From positions 1 through 23,179 of IMG/VR virus record IMGVR_UViG_3300004192_000008: a DNA stretch of 23,179 nt. One strand, 5' to 3'. Source of the DNA: a virus. The translations under genes and the position numbers were made by a program. The notes below the pieces were generated by a model. It did not search any database. It saw only the letters and a program-made list of their open reading frames with translations, and had not been told where the DNA came from. Position 1 is the first letter of the stretch, and every line of letters begins with the position of its first letter. This document shows positions 1 to 8,218 of the stretch, one piece after another.

Positions 1-626
1 ACTTTGGTAGCAATCACACCGTCAGGTTCGATTAACTCAAACGTGGCTAGTACTTCACCTGTATCAGTCGTTTTGCCTTCGATAAACTTAGGTGAGACTA
101 ATTGGCCAACAAGCTTGTTAACGTCTTTGCCTTTACCTGCAATGTGTTCATCGTCTGATTTAACAAACACGCGTGCACCTTCAAATAAAGGCACAGCCTC
201 ACGCAAGACTGAGTCTGGGTAATAGTTGTTATTGCCGCTTAAGCCAGCTTTGATCACGCGGATTAGCCATCTACCAGAACTAACATCGCCTTCAGCTTCA
301 ATAAAAACTTGATCGCCTGTAAGCTTTGCAGCACTTAAAGCCTCTTTCAAAGCAACGTAATCTGTTTTAACTTCAAGCGGCTCACCTAATACAACAGTGT
401 TGTCAGTAGTGATGGTGTAATTGAATTTGTAGAGATGGCCTTTGTCTGTATTTACTACTACGCTATCTGGATAAACCGCTTCAAGGTTTACCCAGCGACC
501 TGGCTCAGTAGGATAAAAGCGTGAATTCAGTACGCCGCGCAATAGCTCAATGACAGCGCGGTATTCACTGACAGCTTCACGCAGCAGCACGTCACCAGTT
601 AAACCTTGTTTTGGAATATTGTTCAT
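1..626 (-). CDS. Prohead-protease-like head protein, N-terminal part (runs off window)
   Basis: An open frame of 208 complete codons starts at ATG 626 and is still open at base 1. The first ~90 residues form a domain with GRWVNLEAVYPD and a GHLYKFNYTI segment. The part after residue ~115 (GRWLIRVIKAGLSGNNNYYP, then LREAVPLFEGARVFV and a DDEH stretch) resembles phage prohead proteases, where 'PLFEGxxVF' is followed by the catalytic His region. This is family resemblance judged by eye. The active-site Ser lies outside the window or cannot be assigned. It follows the 156-residue Ala-rich gene by nine bases, so both probably come from the promoter at 1161-1205. It could also be a scaffold/protease fusion like Mu gpI. 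Confidence 0.6.
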   Translation of the reverse strand, partial: MNNIPKQGLTGDVLLREAVSEYRAVIELLRGVLNSRFYPTEPGRWVNLEAVYPDSVVVNTDKGHLYKFNYTITTDNTVVLGEPLEVKTDYVALKEALSAAKLTGDQVFIEAEGDVSSGRWLIRVIKAGLSGNNNYYPDSVLREAVPLFEGARVFVKSDDEHIAGKGKDVNKLVGQLVSPKFIEGKTTDTGEVLATFELIEPDGVIATK

Positions 627-635
627 GACGGTTAG

Positions 636-1106
636 TTACTTTTCGCCTGTGAATTTGTGACCGTCTTTGGTCACAACCGTCACGCTGTCACCATAGTCTT
701 TAAACGCTAAGACTTCATCAGCACCGATTTCAACTTCTTTAGTGGTTGGGTCTGCGCCTTTTTCTTTTGGCGGCACAATGACTGTGCGGGTAACTAGATC
801 TGCGGCCTCTGCAGCTGTGAGTTCTTCGGCAGATCCCCGTACAAAAGCAGGCTTTGCATATTCTAATTTTTCTGCAACAGCATCTGCTACTGCAGTATTA
901 AATGTAGCTTCAAACTCACCTCTTAAAGTAGTTATTATTTCAGCTTTAGCAGCTTCTAACTGCTCTGCAACAGCAGCTGCTACTGCAGCATCAAATTCTG
1001 CTTTTGCAATAGAAGCATCAACTACACCAGCCCCTTCATTACCTGCACCTGTTTTTTGATCAAGCTTTGAATCACCTGATTCAGTATTTTGTTTTTTATC
1101 AGCCAT
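636..1106 (-). CDS. Ala/Glu-rich scaffold-like phage protein, 156 aa
   Basis: Unrecognised by family. The protein is acidic and Ala-rich. Residues ~37-54 and ~64-85 are two copies of one helical unit (EFDAAVAAAVAEQLEAAK versus EFEATFNTAVADAVAEKLEY), likely coiled coil. The C-terminal ~60 residues look beta-rich, ending in a VTVVTKDGHKFTG segment. The start has a good ribosome site (AGGAG about 9 nt upstream of ATG 1106). It is the first gene after the candidate late promoter at 1161-1205 and lies directly upstream of the prohead-protease-like gene. A role in head assembly, such as scaffold or head completion, is inferred from position and composition only. Confidence 0.7.
   Translation of the reverse strand: MADKKQNTESGDSKLDQKTGAGNEGAGVVDASIAKAEFDAAVAAAVAEQLEAAKAEIITTLRGEFEATFNTAVADAVAEKLEYAKPAFVRGSAEELTAAEAADLVTRTVIVPPKEKGADPTTKEVEIGADEVLAFKDYGDSVTVVTKDGHKFTGEK
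871..988. repeat. 25-bp direct repeat pair inside the Ala-rich gene
   Basis: Bases 871-895 and 964-988 are the same 25-mer with one mismatch (TCTGCAACAGCA then T or G, then CTGCTACTGCAG). They encode the two Ala-rich helical units of the 156-residue protein. The high nucleotide identity suggests a recent internal duplication or gene conversion. Confidence 0.8.
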
Positions 1107-1130
1107 CTGATTAGCTCCTAAAATTGATTA

Positions 1131-1144
1131 AACTTAATTAAGTT
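1131..1144. repeat. 14-bp perfect palindrome in 5' leader
   Basis: AACTTAATTAAGTT is a perfect palindrome between the candidate late promoter (1161-1205) and the start of the 156-residue gene. Function unknown. It could be an operator, or chance in AT-rich DNA. Confidence 0.4.
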
Positions 1145-1160
1145 GAATAATGTAGGTGCA

Positions 1161-1205
1161 AGAATAGCTAGTTGTGGTGCGGGTTTCTTTTAACGCGTGT
1201 TAAAA
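1161..1205 (-). promoter_or_regulatory. Candidate activator-dependent late promoter (head genes)
   Basis: An 18-bp palindrome, TTTTAACGCGTGTTAAAA, occupies 1188-1205. Exactly 21 nt downstream on the minus strand lies TATTCT (1166-1161), a weak -10. The same arrangement occurs before the endolysin gene (11011-11055), with 20 of 22 bases identical across the palindrome and flanks. The lack of a -35 and the dyad upstream of the -10 fit Mor/C-type activation known from Mu. The activator would be the Mor-family protein at 21945-22313. That assignment is inference. Confidence 0.6.
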
Positions 1206-1221
1206 CTTTGAAGGGTGAATA

Positions 1222-1267
1222 ATCTGCCTTAGCAGATAGATTTATTGATAAGCCAAGCGCTGGCTTA
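1222..1267. terminator. Two hairpins at a late transcription-unit boundary
   Basis: ATCTGC-CTTA-GCAGAT (1222-1237) and TAAGCCA-AGCGC-TGGCTTA (1249-1267) are perfect stems of 6 and 7 bp. They lie between the end of the MuF-like gene and the promoter at 1161-1205. Neither has a proper T tract, so intrinsic termination is doubtful. RNA processing or factor-dependent termination is possible. Confidence 0.4.
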
Positions 1268-1285
1268 AATGATAATTAACTTAAT

Positions 1286-2152
1286 TTAAATCGTTGATCT
1301 AACTTTTGAAACATAACCTGAAGGTGTGATTGGCTGGCTAAAATCTACTTTTGGAATAGAAGCGCAGCCGCAATTGATAGTTTCTGAAGCTGGTGCTGCA
1401 GGATCATGCGGATACATCATGCGAATAGCATTGCCACCTTTGCTTGCAGGTATTAAAAACGGCTCATTCACTGGCACAGTTTGGCCGTTTGCAAGATTAT
1501 GATTTAAACGTGGGTGCAACTTACCGCTTCGTAGCCACTGCTTTTGCATTGGTATGCCTGCATCACTGGCCTGCTGCATACGCTCATGGCTGGCCTTTGA
1601 AAACACGCGTCCAAGCTCAGTACGCACAATAGTAGTGGCGCGTTTTTTAGACGGATCACCCAGAACATCTTTTACACGCCGAATTGCATCACCTGGTGAT
1701 TGAGCTCCAATGACAACCAAACCTAACTCACTATTGATTTTATTAGCGCCTTGCACGCCAATATCTTTAATGCGATCCGTCATAAAAGCACGCATGGCAT
1801 TAAGCTGGCCAGCATCCAAATGTGGTAATGCAGCACTAATACTTGCCGCAGCCAATGGCTTATCAACTAAATCAGCACCAGCCTGCCAGCTTTCACCTGC
1901 AGCGCTGCCAATTGTGTTGCCAGCCGCATCACCATACTCTTTAAGCATACGCGTAATTTCAAACTGCAGATCAGGTAATGACCAGCGCTGATAATCCGTA
2001 GGTTGATTTTGCAAGGTGACAATAATCTGTGCCTGGGCAACTTTAAGCAAACGCACAATCTCATCACGCGTGTTAGCCTGAATACGCGTTTTACCTTTTA
2101 ATCCTGCTTTTAAAGCCTCATTGAAGGCTTTTTTCTTTTCGTTTTCAGTCAT
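1286..2152 (-). CDS. MuF / SPP1 gp7-type head morphogenesis protein
   Basis: A protein of 288 residues. The N-terminal half is helical. From residue ~170 the hallmarks of the phage Mu F-like (SPP1 gp7) domain follow: IVRTELGRVFSKA, a K-x-W-L-R segment, H-P-R-L-N-H, then MYPHDPAAPASE and a closing I-N-C-G-C motif (inCxC is typical). Such proteins are minor head proteins at the portal vertex and may be ejected with DNA. In Mu-like phages the gene normally directly follows the portal gene; here a two-gene fibre cassette separates them. ATG 2152 has no clear Shine-Dalgarno and lies 7 bases after the upstream stop, so translational coupling is likely. Confidence 0.88.
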   Translation of the reverse strand: MTENEKKKAFNEALKAGLKGKTRIQANTRDEIVRLLKVAQAQIIVTLQNQPTDYQRWSLPDLQFEITRMLKEYGDAAGNTIGSAAGESWQAGADLVDKPLAAASISAALPHLDAGQLNAMRAFMTDRIKDIGVQGANKINSELGLVVIGAQSPGDAIRRVKDVLGDPSKKRATTIVRTELGRVFSKASHERMQQASDAGIPMQKQWLRSGKLHPRLNHNLANGQTVPVNEPFLIPASKGGNAIRMMYPHDPAAPASETINCGCASIPKVDFSQPITPSGYVSKVRSTI

Positions 2153-2159
2153 GGTTGAA

Positions 2160-4649
2160 TTAATAAAACGGCAGTATAGGTGGCTTAGCTAAGAATGCTG
2201 CTTCAGTTTGGGCAGCCACAACTAATGCTGAAGTGTAATTTGTAACTCTGGTTAGTTGTCCAATAATAGCTATTTTATCAGCAACAAGATTTGATTTTTG
2301 TGGGTTAACAACATCACTTGATATTTGACAGACTGCAAAGGTTGTTCCAGTGTAATCCACAATCATGCCACCATAATCTTGAAGTGCTTTAGCTAATATC
2401 AAACCCTCTGCGGTAAGTCCGAGTGAGTTTAAATCTACTGCTTTTGGTATGGCATACATCTCACCCATTTTTGAGTAACCGAAGTATCCTGTGGCTGCAA
2501 TGCTATCTGCTGTAAAACATGGCCATTGTGATTGCAACCCAACTCGGTTATCACCACTAGGAAATCCAATTGCAATAGTTGAGCCCGTAGAAGTCACTGT
2601 CACTTCATTAACTGTTACTGTTGTGTAACCTGTACTCGCATCAAAAGTTGCAGCAATACTGTTATGAACACTGTATTGAGTACCATCCACTGAGTTGGTA
2701 TTTACTGTGGCTGAGTGTCCAAAAAGCGTTCCTGCAGTAAACATTTGACTGTAATCAATCGCGTCATAAGTTGCGCTTATTGGTTTTATTACAAATATCG
2801 AACCACCCGCATTGGATGTTGCAGAAACTACCGAAAAAGTAGTAGCCCGTAACATTACACCCGATGCCTGCATTCCAACAACATGGTCAATAAGACCTGC
2901 ATCAAGTTGTGCTTTGGTTACTAAGCCACCGTGAGCCGGTAAACCGCCAGCACGATGAAAATGCTGATAAGCGTAACCAGATATCGAAGAGTTAATTATT
3001 GTTGTACTTGTCCAAGGGTAAAACTTCTTAGACATACCTTTACCATAAATGTCAGCGGTATAAAGTGTATTTGCTGAGTGCATGTTATCTTGATTGTTTA
3101 GACCAGATGCCACGCATTTCCAAGTAATTGTACCGTCAACAACTGTATTATTAATGATTGTAGGCCATACAGGCTCGGTTGAACCTGTCACCCCTGAGCC
3201 ATTAGCTGAGTATCTAAATCCGTTCTGCACAGTGGCAGTAGGGAATACAACATTTCCACTACTAAAAGCTTTTGATGCCGACCAAGGCATATCAGCATTT
3301 TGCGCACATGTCCATGTAACAGCACCATCTACTGTTGATCCGCCAATAACAGTATTCCAAGCTGGCTCAGTTGCACCACATGCACCAGCAGCGCCATTGT
3401 TAGTATAGCGATATACTTGCAAAGCTTTGTTTGTTGGCAGTACATCATGCCCAAACTGCTCAACATAGCCATTCGCCACCCATTTTTGAGGCAAGAAATG
3501 ATAACGCCCCATTTCAAATACAAATCTATTATCCTGCGTTCTCAGACAGGTTATCCTGTCTGAGCTTTGGCCTGTGACTAAACCTAATGCAGGTAACTTA
3601 AACCTAAAGTAACAATCGGTAGAAGCATAGGTAGCCGCTTTGTCATAAGGAAAAAATGGAATAGGCACATTTGAACGGATTCGACCAGTAGCTACATTAT
3701 TGATTCTTAAATTTGATACCGCATGACTTACGTCATAGTTGTTAATTGGAATACCATCACCTGATTGTCCACCTACCCAAAAGTAATTAGTAGTTGATCC
3801 GCTTTTTAATTTCTTACCCGCGTATTGGTCACGAACATGTTGAGTGGCAATATCTGTCGCTGGATTGGCGTATGTTGCGCTATTTGATAGCGGCGTATTC
3901 CAAAAGCTGTCAGCGGAAAAAGGTGTAATTCTAGGGTCTCGATATGTAGTACCACCTACAGGCATGGTATTTTGAACTACAGTGTAAGTAGCCTTCGCAT
4001 TTGCCCCATCCACAAATACTTTTTTACCAGACTGACCTGTAAACGTATAAAAGAATTTAATGGTTAAATCGGATAGTAGATTTAACAATCTCACATAACC
4101 GCCGCTGGCGGTGGTTACGCCTATTCCGCTTTTTACTATTAAAATACTTGTATCTTCCGCTGTCATCTCTAAGGTAACAGTTTTAGATGTTAGGGATGTG
4201 GCGGTATAAGTAAAATCAAAAACACTTGTTTGGTTGAAGTTGTCAGTTATTTGCAAACGACCAGCACCATTAAAAGTCGCTGGAACATTGGATGCGTCCG
4301 TGCTTGTAATTGGAATTGTGACAATGACTTTATTATTGTGGACTAATGTTCCGCCTGGTATTGTTACACGCCATAATTCTTTTAACGGGTCTACGAAGGA
4401 TGCATTTGTGTAAGCATCAGTGAGGAACCCGCCGTTCATTGTGATGCCGTTAATAATCGTACCTTGGGGTAAACGATACCCCCATATTCCAGCCCCATTG
4501 TCAAACTTTTCAAAAGTTAAAGGATTTGGCAGATATCTGTTGTCTGTATAAGTTGCACCTCGATCATAATTTGAAACGCCTCGATAAGGCGAATGTCTAT
4601 AAAGCGCCCCTCCAGATGCAGCTGCTATCATTGCAGTCATTTTATTCAT
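2160..4649 (-). CDS. Large fibre/tail-spike-like surface protein, 829 aa
   Basis: Rich in Ser/Thr/Asn and Gly, with predicted beta structure throughout. Two tandem copies of a phage fibre repeat lie near residues ~415-450 and ~480-512 (ATEPAWN..STVDGAVTWTC and STEPVWP..TVVDGTITWKC). Repeats of the form 'tG.tEPxWp..g.tv.DG.vtW.c' are common in tail fibres. A second region has PFSADSFWNTPLS (~residue 241), AYQHFHRAGGLPAHGG (~555) and LAKALQDYGGMIVDYTG (~750). I associate these three landmarks with secreted carbohydrate-active or adhesin proteins, but no catalytic residues can be assigned. It starts at ATG 4649 after AGGAG. It probably binds or processes a host surface polysaccharide. Its place between portal and MuF genes is unusual for a receptor-binding protein. 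Confidence 0.7.
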   Translation of the reverse strand: MNKMTAMIAAASGGALYRHSPYRGVSNYDRGATYTDNRYLPNPLTFEKFDNGAGIWGYRLPQGTIINGITMNGGFLTDAYTNASFVDPLKELWRVTIPGGTLVHNNKVIVTIPITSTDASNVPATFNGAGRLQITDNFNQTSVFDFTYTATSLTSKTVTLEMTAEDTSILIVKSGIGVTTASGGYVRLLNLLSDLTIKFFYTFTGQSGKKVFVDGANAKATYTVVQNTMPVGGTTYRDPRITPFSADSFWNTPLSNSATYANPATDIATQHVRDQYAGKKLKSGSTTNYFWVGGQSGDGIPINNYDVSHAVSNLRINNVATGRIRSNVPIPFFPYDKAATYASTDCYFRFKLPALGLVTGQSSDRITCLRTQDNRFVFEMGRYHFLPQKWVANGYVEQFGHDVLPTNKALQVYRYTNNGAAGACGATEPAWNTVIGGSTVDGAVTWTCAQNADMPWSASKAFSSGNVVFPTATVQNGFRYSANGSGVTGSTEPVWPTIINNTVVDGTITWKCVASGLNNQDNMHSANTLYTADIYGKGMSKKFYPWTSTTIINSSISGYAYQHFHRAGGLPAHGGLVTKAQLDAGLIDHVVGMQASGVMLRATTFSVVSATSNAGGSIFVIKPISATYDAIDYSQMFTAGTLFGHSATVNTNSVDGTQYSVHNSIAATFDASTGYTTVTVNEVTVTSTGSTIAIGFPSGDNRVGLQSQWPCFTADSIAATGYFGYSKMGEMYAIPKAVDLNSLGLTAEGLILAKALQDYGGMIVDYTGTTFAVCQISSDVVNPQKSNLVADKIAIIGQLTRVTNYTSALVVAAQTEAAFLAKPPILPFY

Positions 4650-4650
4650 C

Positions 4651-5088
4651 TTAAACTCCTGACAACAAATACTCGTCAGCTACCGCTGTTGGAGTTAGGG
4701 ATACAATACCGTTTGAAGATGAGCGCGTGATAACATTATTCACCACACCATTTATTTTTACGCCACCTGTTGCGGTTATAGTAAAACTGCCTGCTGATGG
4801 CGGGGTAAAAAATACCGTAGGTGCAGGGGATAAAGCTGCGCCAAGTGTAAAAACTAACCCTGTTGTACTTGGTTGTAAGTTTTTTCCGTCATCTGTAATA
4901 GCGATCAGTCTTGATGCATTTACTACTTCATTAGTGACCCCACCTGTGCCACCACCTAAGCTGACAGGATCATCATTCGCACCAATCACCCAGCTCAAGC
5001 CATCAGCCGTCCGTCTAGGGAATCTTTCCAATAACCAGTTATAAGCATCACCTGATAATGCTGCGCGTACTCGTTGTAAATCAAACAT
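4651..5088 (-). CDS. Fibre-associated structural protein, 145 aa
   Basis: The first ~45 residues are a polar head with a WLLERFP helix. A Gly/Thr linker (GGGTGGVTNEVV) leads to a beta-rich domain with SRLIAITDDGKNL, STTGLVFTLGAAL and FTITATGGVKINGV segments. This layout is often seen in the C-terminal parts of phage fibre, collar or decoration proteins. It lies one base upstream of the 829-residue spike gene, whose Shine-Dalgarno overlaps its end, so the two are likely made together and may interact. It starts at ATG 5088 after GGAGAAATAGAA. A base or anchor for the spike is an inference. Confidence 0.65.
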   Translation of the reverse strand: MFDLQRVRAALSGDAYNWLLERFPRRTADGLSWVIGANDDPVSLGGGTGGVTNEVVNASRLIAITDDGKNLQPSTTGLVFTLGAALSPAPTVFFTPPSAGSFTITATGGVKINGVVNNVITRSSSNGIVSLTPTAVADEYLLSGV

Positions 5089-5099
5089 TTCTATTTCTC

Positions 5100-6590
5100 C
5101 TAGTCTTCAAGTATTGGATCAGTGAACACATCTTCAGCTGCAGTTTTTTCAGCTGCAGTTTTGGCATTCTTCAATTCTTCAGCTGCATCAATTTCAATGC
5201 CTAGCCTGCCTGATATCGCATTGATTAATTTAATGGCTGTTTCTTCTGTGATTAAGCCTTTTTCAACGCCCATTGCAGCACCCACAACAACTTGTTGGAA
5301 AGCTGCTGCGTATTTGCTGGTGTCTTTTGCGGTCATTTCTGGGAATATGGCTTCAACCTCAAAGGCGGCATCTTCCAGATCAGGCTCGCTCTTACTTTTG
5401 GCTAGGCATGCCTGACGCAGCACATAGATACCTATGCTTTCTAAAATGTGCTTAATGGTTTTTTGGCGCATGGCAAACATCTTGAAGGTTGGCTCGCCCA
5501 TCTCGGCACCTACAGCACGGTTCACGTTGCCGCCACCGCCAAACCAATGTTCTGCTATGGTGGCGCCGCCTAATACATGGTTACGGAATAGGCTTGCGCT
5601 TTGTGTAGAGTCGTGTGCATTAAGCTGCGGTGTAACGGCTGTCCATTTTTCAGAATCGTTATGCACGCGAGTTGAACCAGGTGCGGGTGGGTGAATACCT
5701 TTGGCACGCTGCTTAACTTCTTCAGGTGTAGAGCCTTTAAGCTCAACATCCCAAATAAATGCACGTAAGAACTGCGCACGATCTAACTCACCGAATAAAA
5801 ACTGATCATAGCCATCTAGCCAGTCAGCCTGTGCTAACAGGTCTGAACGGCCACGTGAACCATTGCTTAAATCATTTATTTTGAAATAGAAAGCCTCGCC
5901 ATCAGTAAAGGTTTTTCTGATCTCTTGCGTCTTGATTGAGAAAACATCCTCTGGACCATTTACTATTACGCTATAGCGCCTTGCAACACCTTTGCGGTCT
6001 TTGCAAGTCACTATGCCAATTGGTTGTTCTGAGTTGTCAGGGTCTTTCACCACAGTTTCAATTAAAGCAGGGTCGATATAGCCAAGACGAACATGGCCAG
6101 TATGCTCATTCACAAATGCTGGATATAATTGTTCTCCAAATAGCGCTAGCTCACGGGCTTTTTTCGTGAGCTTCATATCCATCTGGTTAATTGGATCACG
6201 CCAGAATCGTTTTAAAATAGCCAGATTAGCTTTATCATCGCAATGCAGTCTGACGCCTTCACCCAATATATAACCCAGCGGCAATTCAATTAAACGATTC
6301 GCTAACAGGTTCACTTCCCATAAATACAAGGCAGTTTCACGCATGCGCTTTTGAGTGATTGGTGATAAGTCACGTTTGGTATCGCCAGTGAGTGATCGCC
6401 AGTTTTCTTCATCAGCATCAATCGTGGTGCCGTAAGCTTCACGCATTGATACTTCGTTAGCAGTGGAAATAGCAGCAATTTTCTCTTGCGCTTCACGTAA
6501 TGCAGTCTCGGCTACATCAGCACGCATCGATGCCAACAACGCATCTTGCTTACTTTTACCGCCTAAACCTAAAATATTTGCAATTCTCAT
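5100..6590 (-). CDS. Phage portal protein
   Basis: A protein of 496 residues, the usual size for a portal subunit (the ring through which DNA is packaged and ejected). The N-terminus is coiled (residues ~20-45). The core holds the segments LLANRLIELPLGYILGEG, KARELALFGEQLYPAF, GYIDPALIETV and GSRGRSDLLAQADWLDGYDQ, which match the general portal pattern of a wing region followed by a crown/stem. The C-terminal ~40 residues are Glu/Lys/Ala-rich. It directly follows terminase large and precedes head genes, as expected. It lacks obvious signs of the DUF935 (Mu gp29) type, so it may belong to another portal family. ATG 6590 is preceded by AGGGA. Confidence 0.85.
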   Translation of the reverse strand: MRIANILGLGGKSKQDALLASMRADVAETALREAQEKIAAISTANEVSMREAYGTTIDADEENWRSLTGDTKRDLSPITQKRMRETALYLWEVNLLANRLIELPLGYILGEGVRLHCDDKANLAILKRFWRDPINQMDMKLTKKARELALFGEQLYPAFVNEHTGHVRLGYIDPALIETVVKDPDNSEQPIGIVTCKDRKGVARRYSVIVNGPEDVFSIKTQEIRKTFTDGEAFYFKINDLSNGSRGRSDLLAQADWLDGYDQFLFGELDRAQFLRAFIWDVELKGSTPEEVKQRAKGIHPPAPGSTRVHNDSEKWTAVTPQLNAHDSTQSASLFRNHVLGGATIAEHWFGGGGNVNRAVGAEMGEPTFKMFAMRQKTIKHILESIGIYVLRQACLAKSKSEPDLEDAAFEVEAIFPEMTAKDTSKYAAAFQQVVVGAAMGVEKGLITEETAIKLINAISGRLGIEIDAAEELKNAKTAAEKTAAEDVFTDPILED

Positions 6591-6720
6591 GCGTAGTCCC
6601 TATTGTTAATGGCTCTAAAAACGCTTTATAAAACTTTATACGGCGTTTTAAAGCCCACCTTGCGGCATGAAGCTGTGCCTTGGTTAAATAATCGCTTCTA
6701 GCGCGTTCTTGTGCGTTCAA
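6556..6720 (-). CDS. Possible 54-aa ORF bridging terminase and portal (doubtful)
   Basis: From TTG 6720 an open frame reads through the otherwise empty 107-base gap to a TAA at 6556-6558. It overlaps the ends of both neighbours in another frame. The product is very basic (for example RWALKRRIKFYKAFLEP). Many phages carry a tiny head-tail joining gene here, but the start codon is weak, there is no clear ribosome site and the overlaps are long. It is kept only because the gap is anomalous in a tightly packed operon. Confidence 0.2.
   Translation of the reverse strand: MNAQERARSDYLTKAQLHAARWALKRRIKFYKAFLEPLTIGTTHENCKYFRFRR
6611..6655. repeat. Long imperfect inverted repeat between terminase and portal genes
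   Basis: The arms GGCTCTAAAAACGC (6611-6624) and GCGTTTTAAAGCC (6643-6655) form a 12-13 bp stem with one mismatch and one bulge. The AT-rich loop is 18 nt. On the minus strand the 3' arm contains a T5 run, so it could be a weak attenuator or processing hairpin just upstream of the portal gene. Confidence 0.5.
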
Positions 6721-8218
6721 ACATATTGCCGTGCTGCCTGCCTAGCATTCTTGCAGGGAGGTAAGCATTCATATCTGATTCAATTGATTCACCTGCAGCT
6801 GGCTGACCTTCTTGTCTTGTTGCTGCCCAAGCTAACAAACCTGCAATTGCAGTATCGCCATGTCGCTGACCGCCATCTGAACCTTTGTCATGACCGTCAT
6901 CAACTTTAGGTCTGCCTTTATCCAAAACTACGCGGCGGTGATCGGCGATGATGTCTTCAGACGCAGGGATCAAAATAGACTTATCTTCATAAGCAACTTT
7001 GTAAGGTGGAAAATTCAGGGCATACCATGTTTGGCTAAGCATCACGCATTCAACTCTAGCAACGCCAAATTTTTGCAATGCAGCTTCGGCATGTGATTGG
7101 CCGTTACCACGCGCATCGAACTTGGCATGGTGAAGTAATGGCAAGTTTTCCATTACATAGAACAAAATAAGCTGCTGCACATCAAATGGAATACGGCGCA
7201 GCTCTAATACAAACTGTGTTTTCCATAAAGAAGGCGTCACTTGTTGTAAAACCCAGATAACTGAAAGGTCACCGCTACGTCCAAAGTCTTGGCCTAATAC
7301 CGTGCGGCCATTGCCAGAAATCATATCTATCACTGGCTTAATGGTATCTATAAGCCAAGTTTTAGCTTCAGTCAGCCTTCTATCGTCAAGCATCCATTCA
7401 AGTGGCTTGCTGTATCTAATGACTGGGATTGATGCATCTTGGCAGCGCTCTAGTAACGTGCGAGGGATATAAACACCAGAGCCAGCACTAGGAATTACGT
7501 CTAGCTCTTCATCTGCTTTTGAACCATAAAACTCATAGATTTTATTGCGCCAGGAATCAGCATCTTTCGACTCCATTTTTTCGCCCATCACTAGCTTTAC
7601 ACGTTCATATAAGCCAAGACGAACAGCATCATCAAAAGTTGTTTTGTGAAGTGAGTAAGCAAACTTTCCTGCACGAATATCTTTAACCAATAGGTTAAAA
7701 GGGTTGTCTTCACCGTTATGTGAAGACAGCACACGGACTTTACCGCCCCAGATAAGCATCGCTAAAGCTGCTTTTAATAAGCCCTCTAGGTCATCATGGA
7801 ACGCGGCCTCATCAATCGTTACCTTACCTTGTTTACCTCGGATAGAACGCGGCCTGCTTGATAAGGCCAAAATTTTAAAGCCACTGGCAAAGTCTATGCG
7901 GAAGGTTTTAATATTCTTCGTATCACCATTTTCATCAGTATCTTCAAATACACATTCATTAATTTCACCTGCAGCAAAGTTAAAAGCTTTTGCCCACATA
8001 GCACAGTCTTCAATGTACTCACGTGTCATATCTTCTGAGTAACCGATATAAAGCGAATCCTGACCATTTTGTATAGCTGAAGTTAAAACGGAATCGGAAG
8101 CATCGCACCAGGACGCACCAATACGGCGAGATTTTTCCCAAACAGCAACAGGTGAGTTATCGCTCACCCATTCTTGTTGATAGGATAATAGAACAACTGG
8201 AGCGACATTCTCACTCAT
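6698..8218 (-). CDS. Terminase large subunit (Mu gp28-type)
   Basis: A DNA-packaging motor of 506 residues. ATPase part: a Walker-A-like EKSRRIGASW (28-37) and Walker B VTIDEA (133-138), preceded by SSRPRSIRGKQG. Nuclease part: GQDFGRSGD (309-317), FDARGNG (367-373) and RHGDTAIA (452-459) supply the acidic residues expected of the RNase-H-like headful or replicative nuclease. The length is normal for Mu-like terminases. Its ATG overlaps the stop of the small subunit gene (ATGA), so the two are translationally coupled. The last residues (RTRTR) are basic. Confidence 0.93.
   Translation of the reverse strand: MSENVAPVVLLSYQQEWVSDNSPVAVWEKSRRIGASWCDASDSVLTSAIQNGQDSLYIGYSEDMTREYIEDCAMWAKAFNFAAGEINECVFEDTDENGDTKNIKTFRIDFASGFKILALSSRPRSIRGKQGKVTIDEAAFHDDLEGLLKAALAMLIWGGKVRVLSSHNGEDNPFNLLVKDIRAGKFAYSLHKTTFDDAVRLGLYERVKLVMGEKMESKDADSWRNKIYEFYGSKADEELDVIPSAGSGVYIPRTLLERCQDASIPVIRYSKPLEWMLDDRRLTEAKTWLIDTIKPVIDMISGNGRTVLGQDFGRSGDLSVIWVLQQVTPSLWKTQFVLELRRIPFDVQQLILFYVMENLPLLHHAKFDARGNGQSHAEAALQKFGVARVECVMLSQTWYALNFPPYKVAYEDKSILIPASEDIIADHRRVVLDKGRPKVDDGHDKGSDGGQRHGDTAIAGLLAWAATRQEGQPAAGESIESDMNAYLPARMLGRQHGNMFERTRTR

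Noticed and set aside
3094-3408. Plus-strand open frames opposite the spike, portal, terminase and scaffold genes
   Set aside because: Composition follows the opposite coding strand, with no ribosome sites and no recognisable domains; they are antisense shadows.
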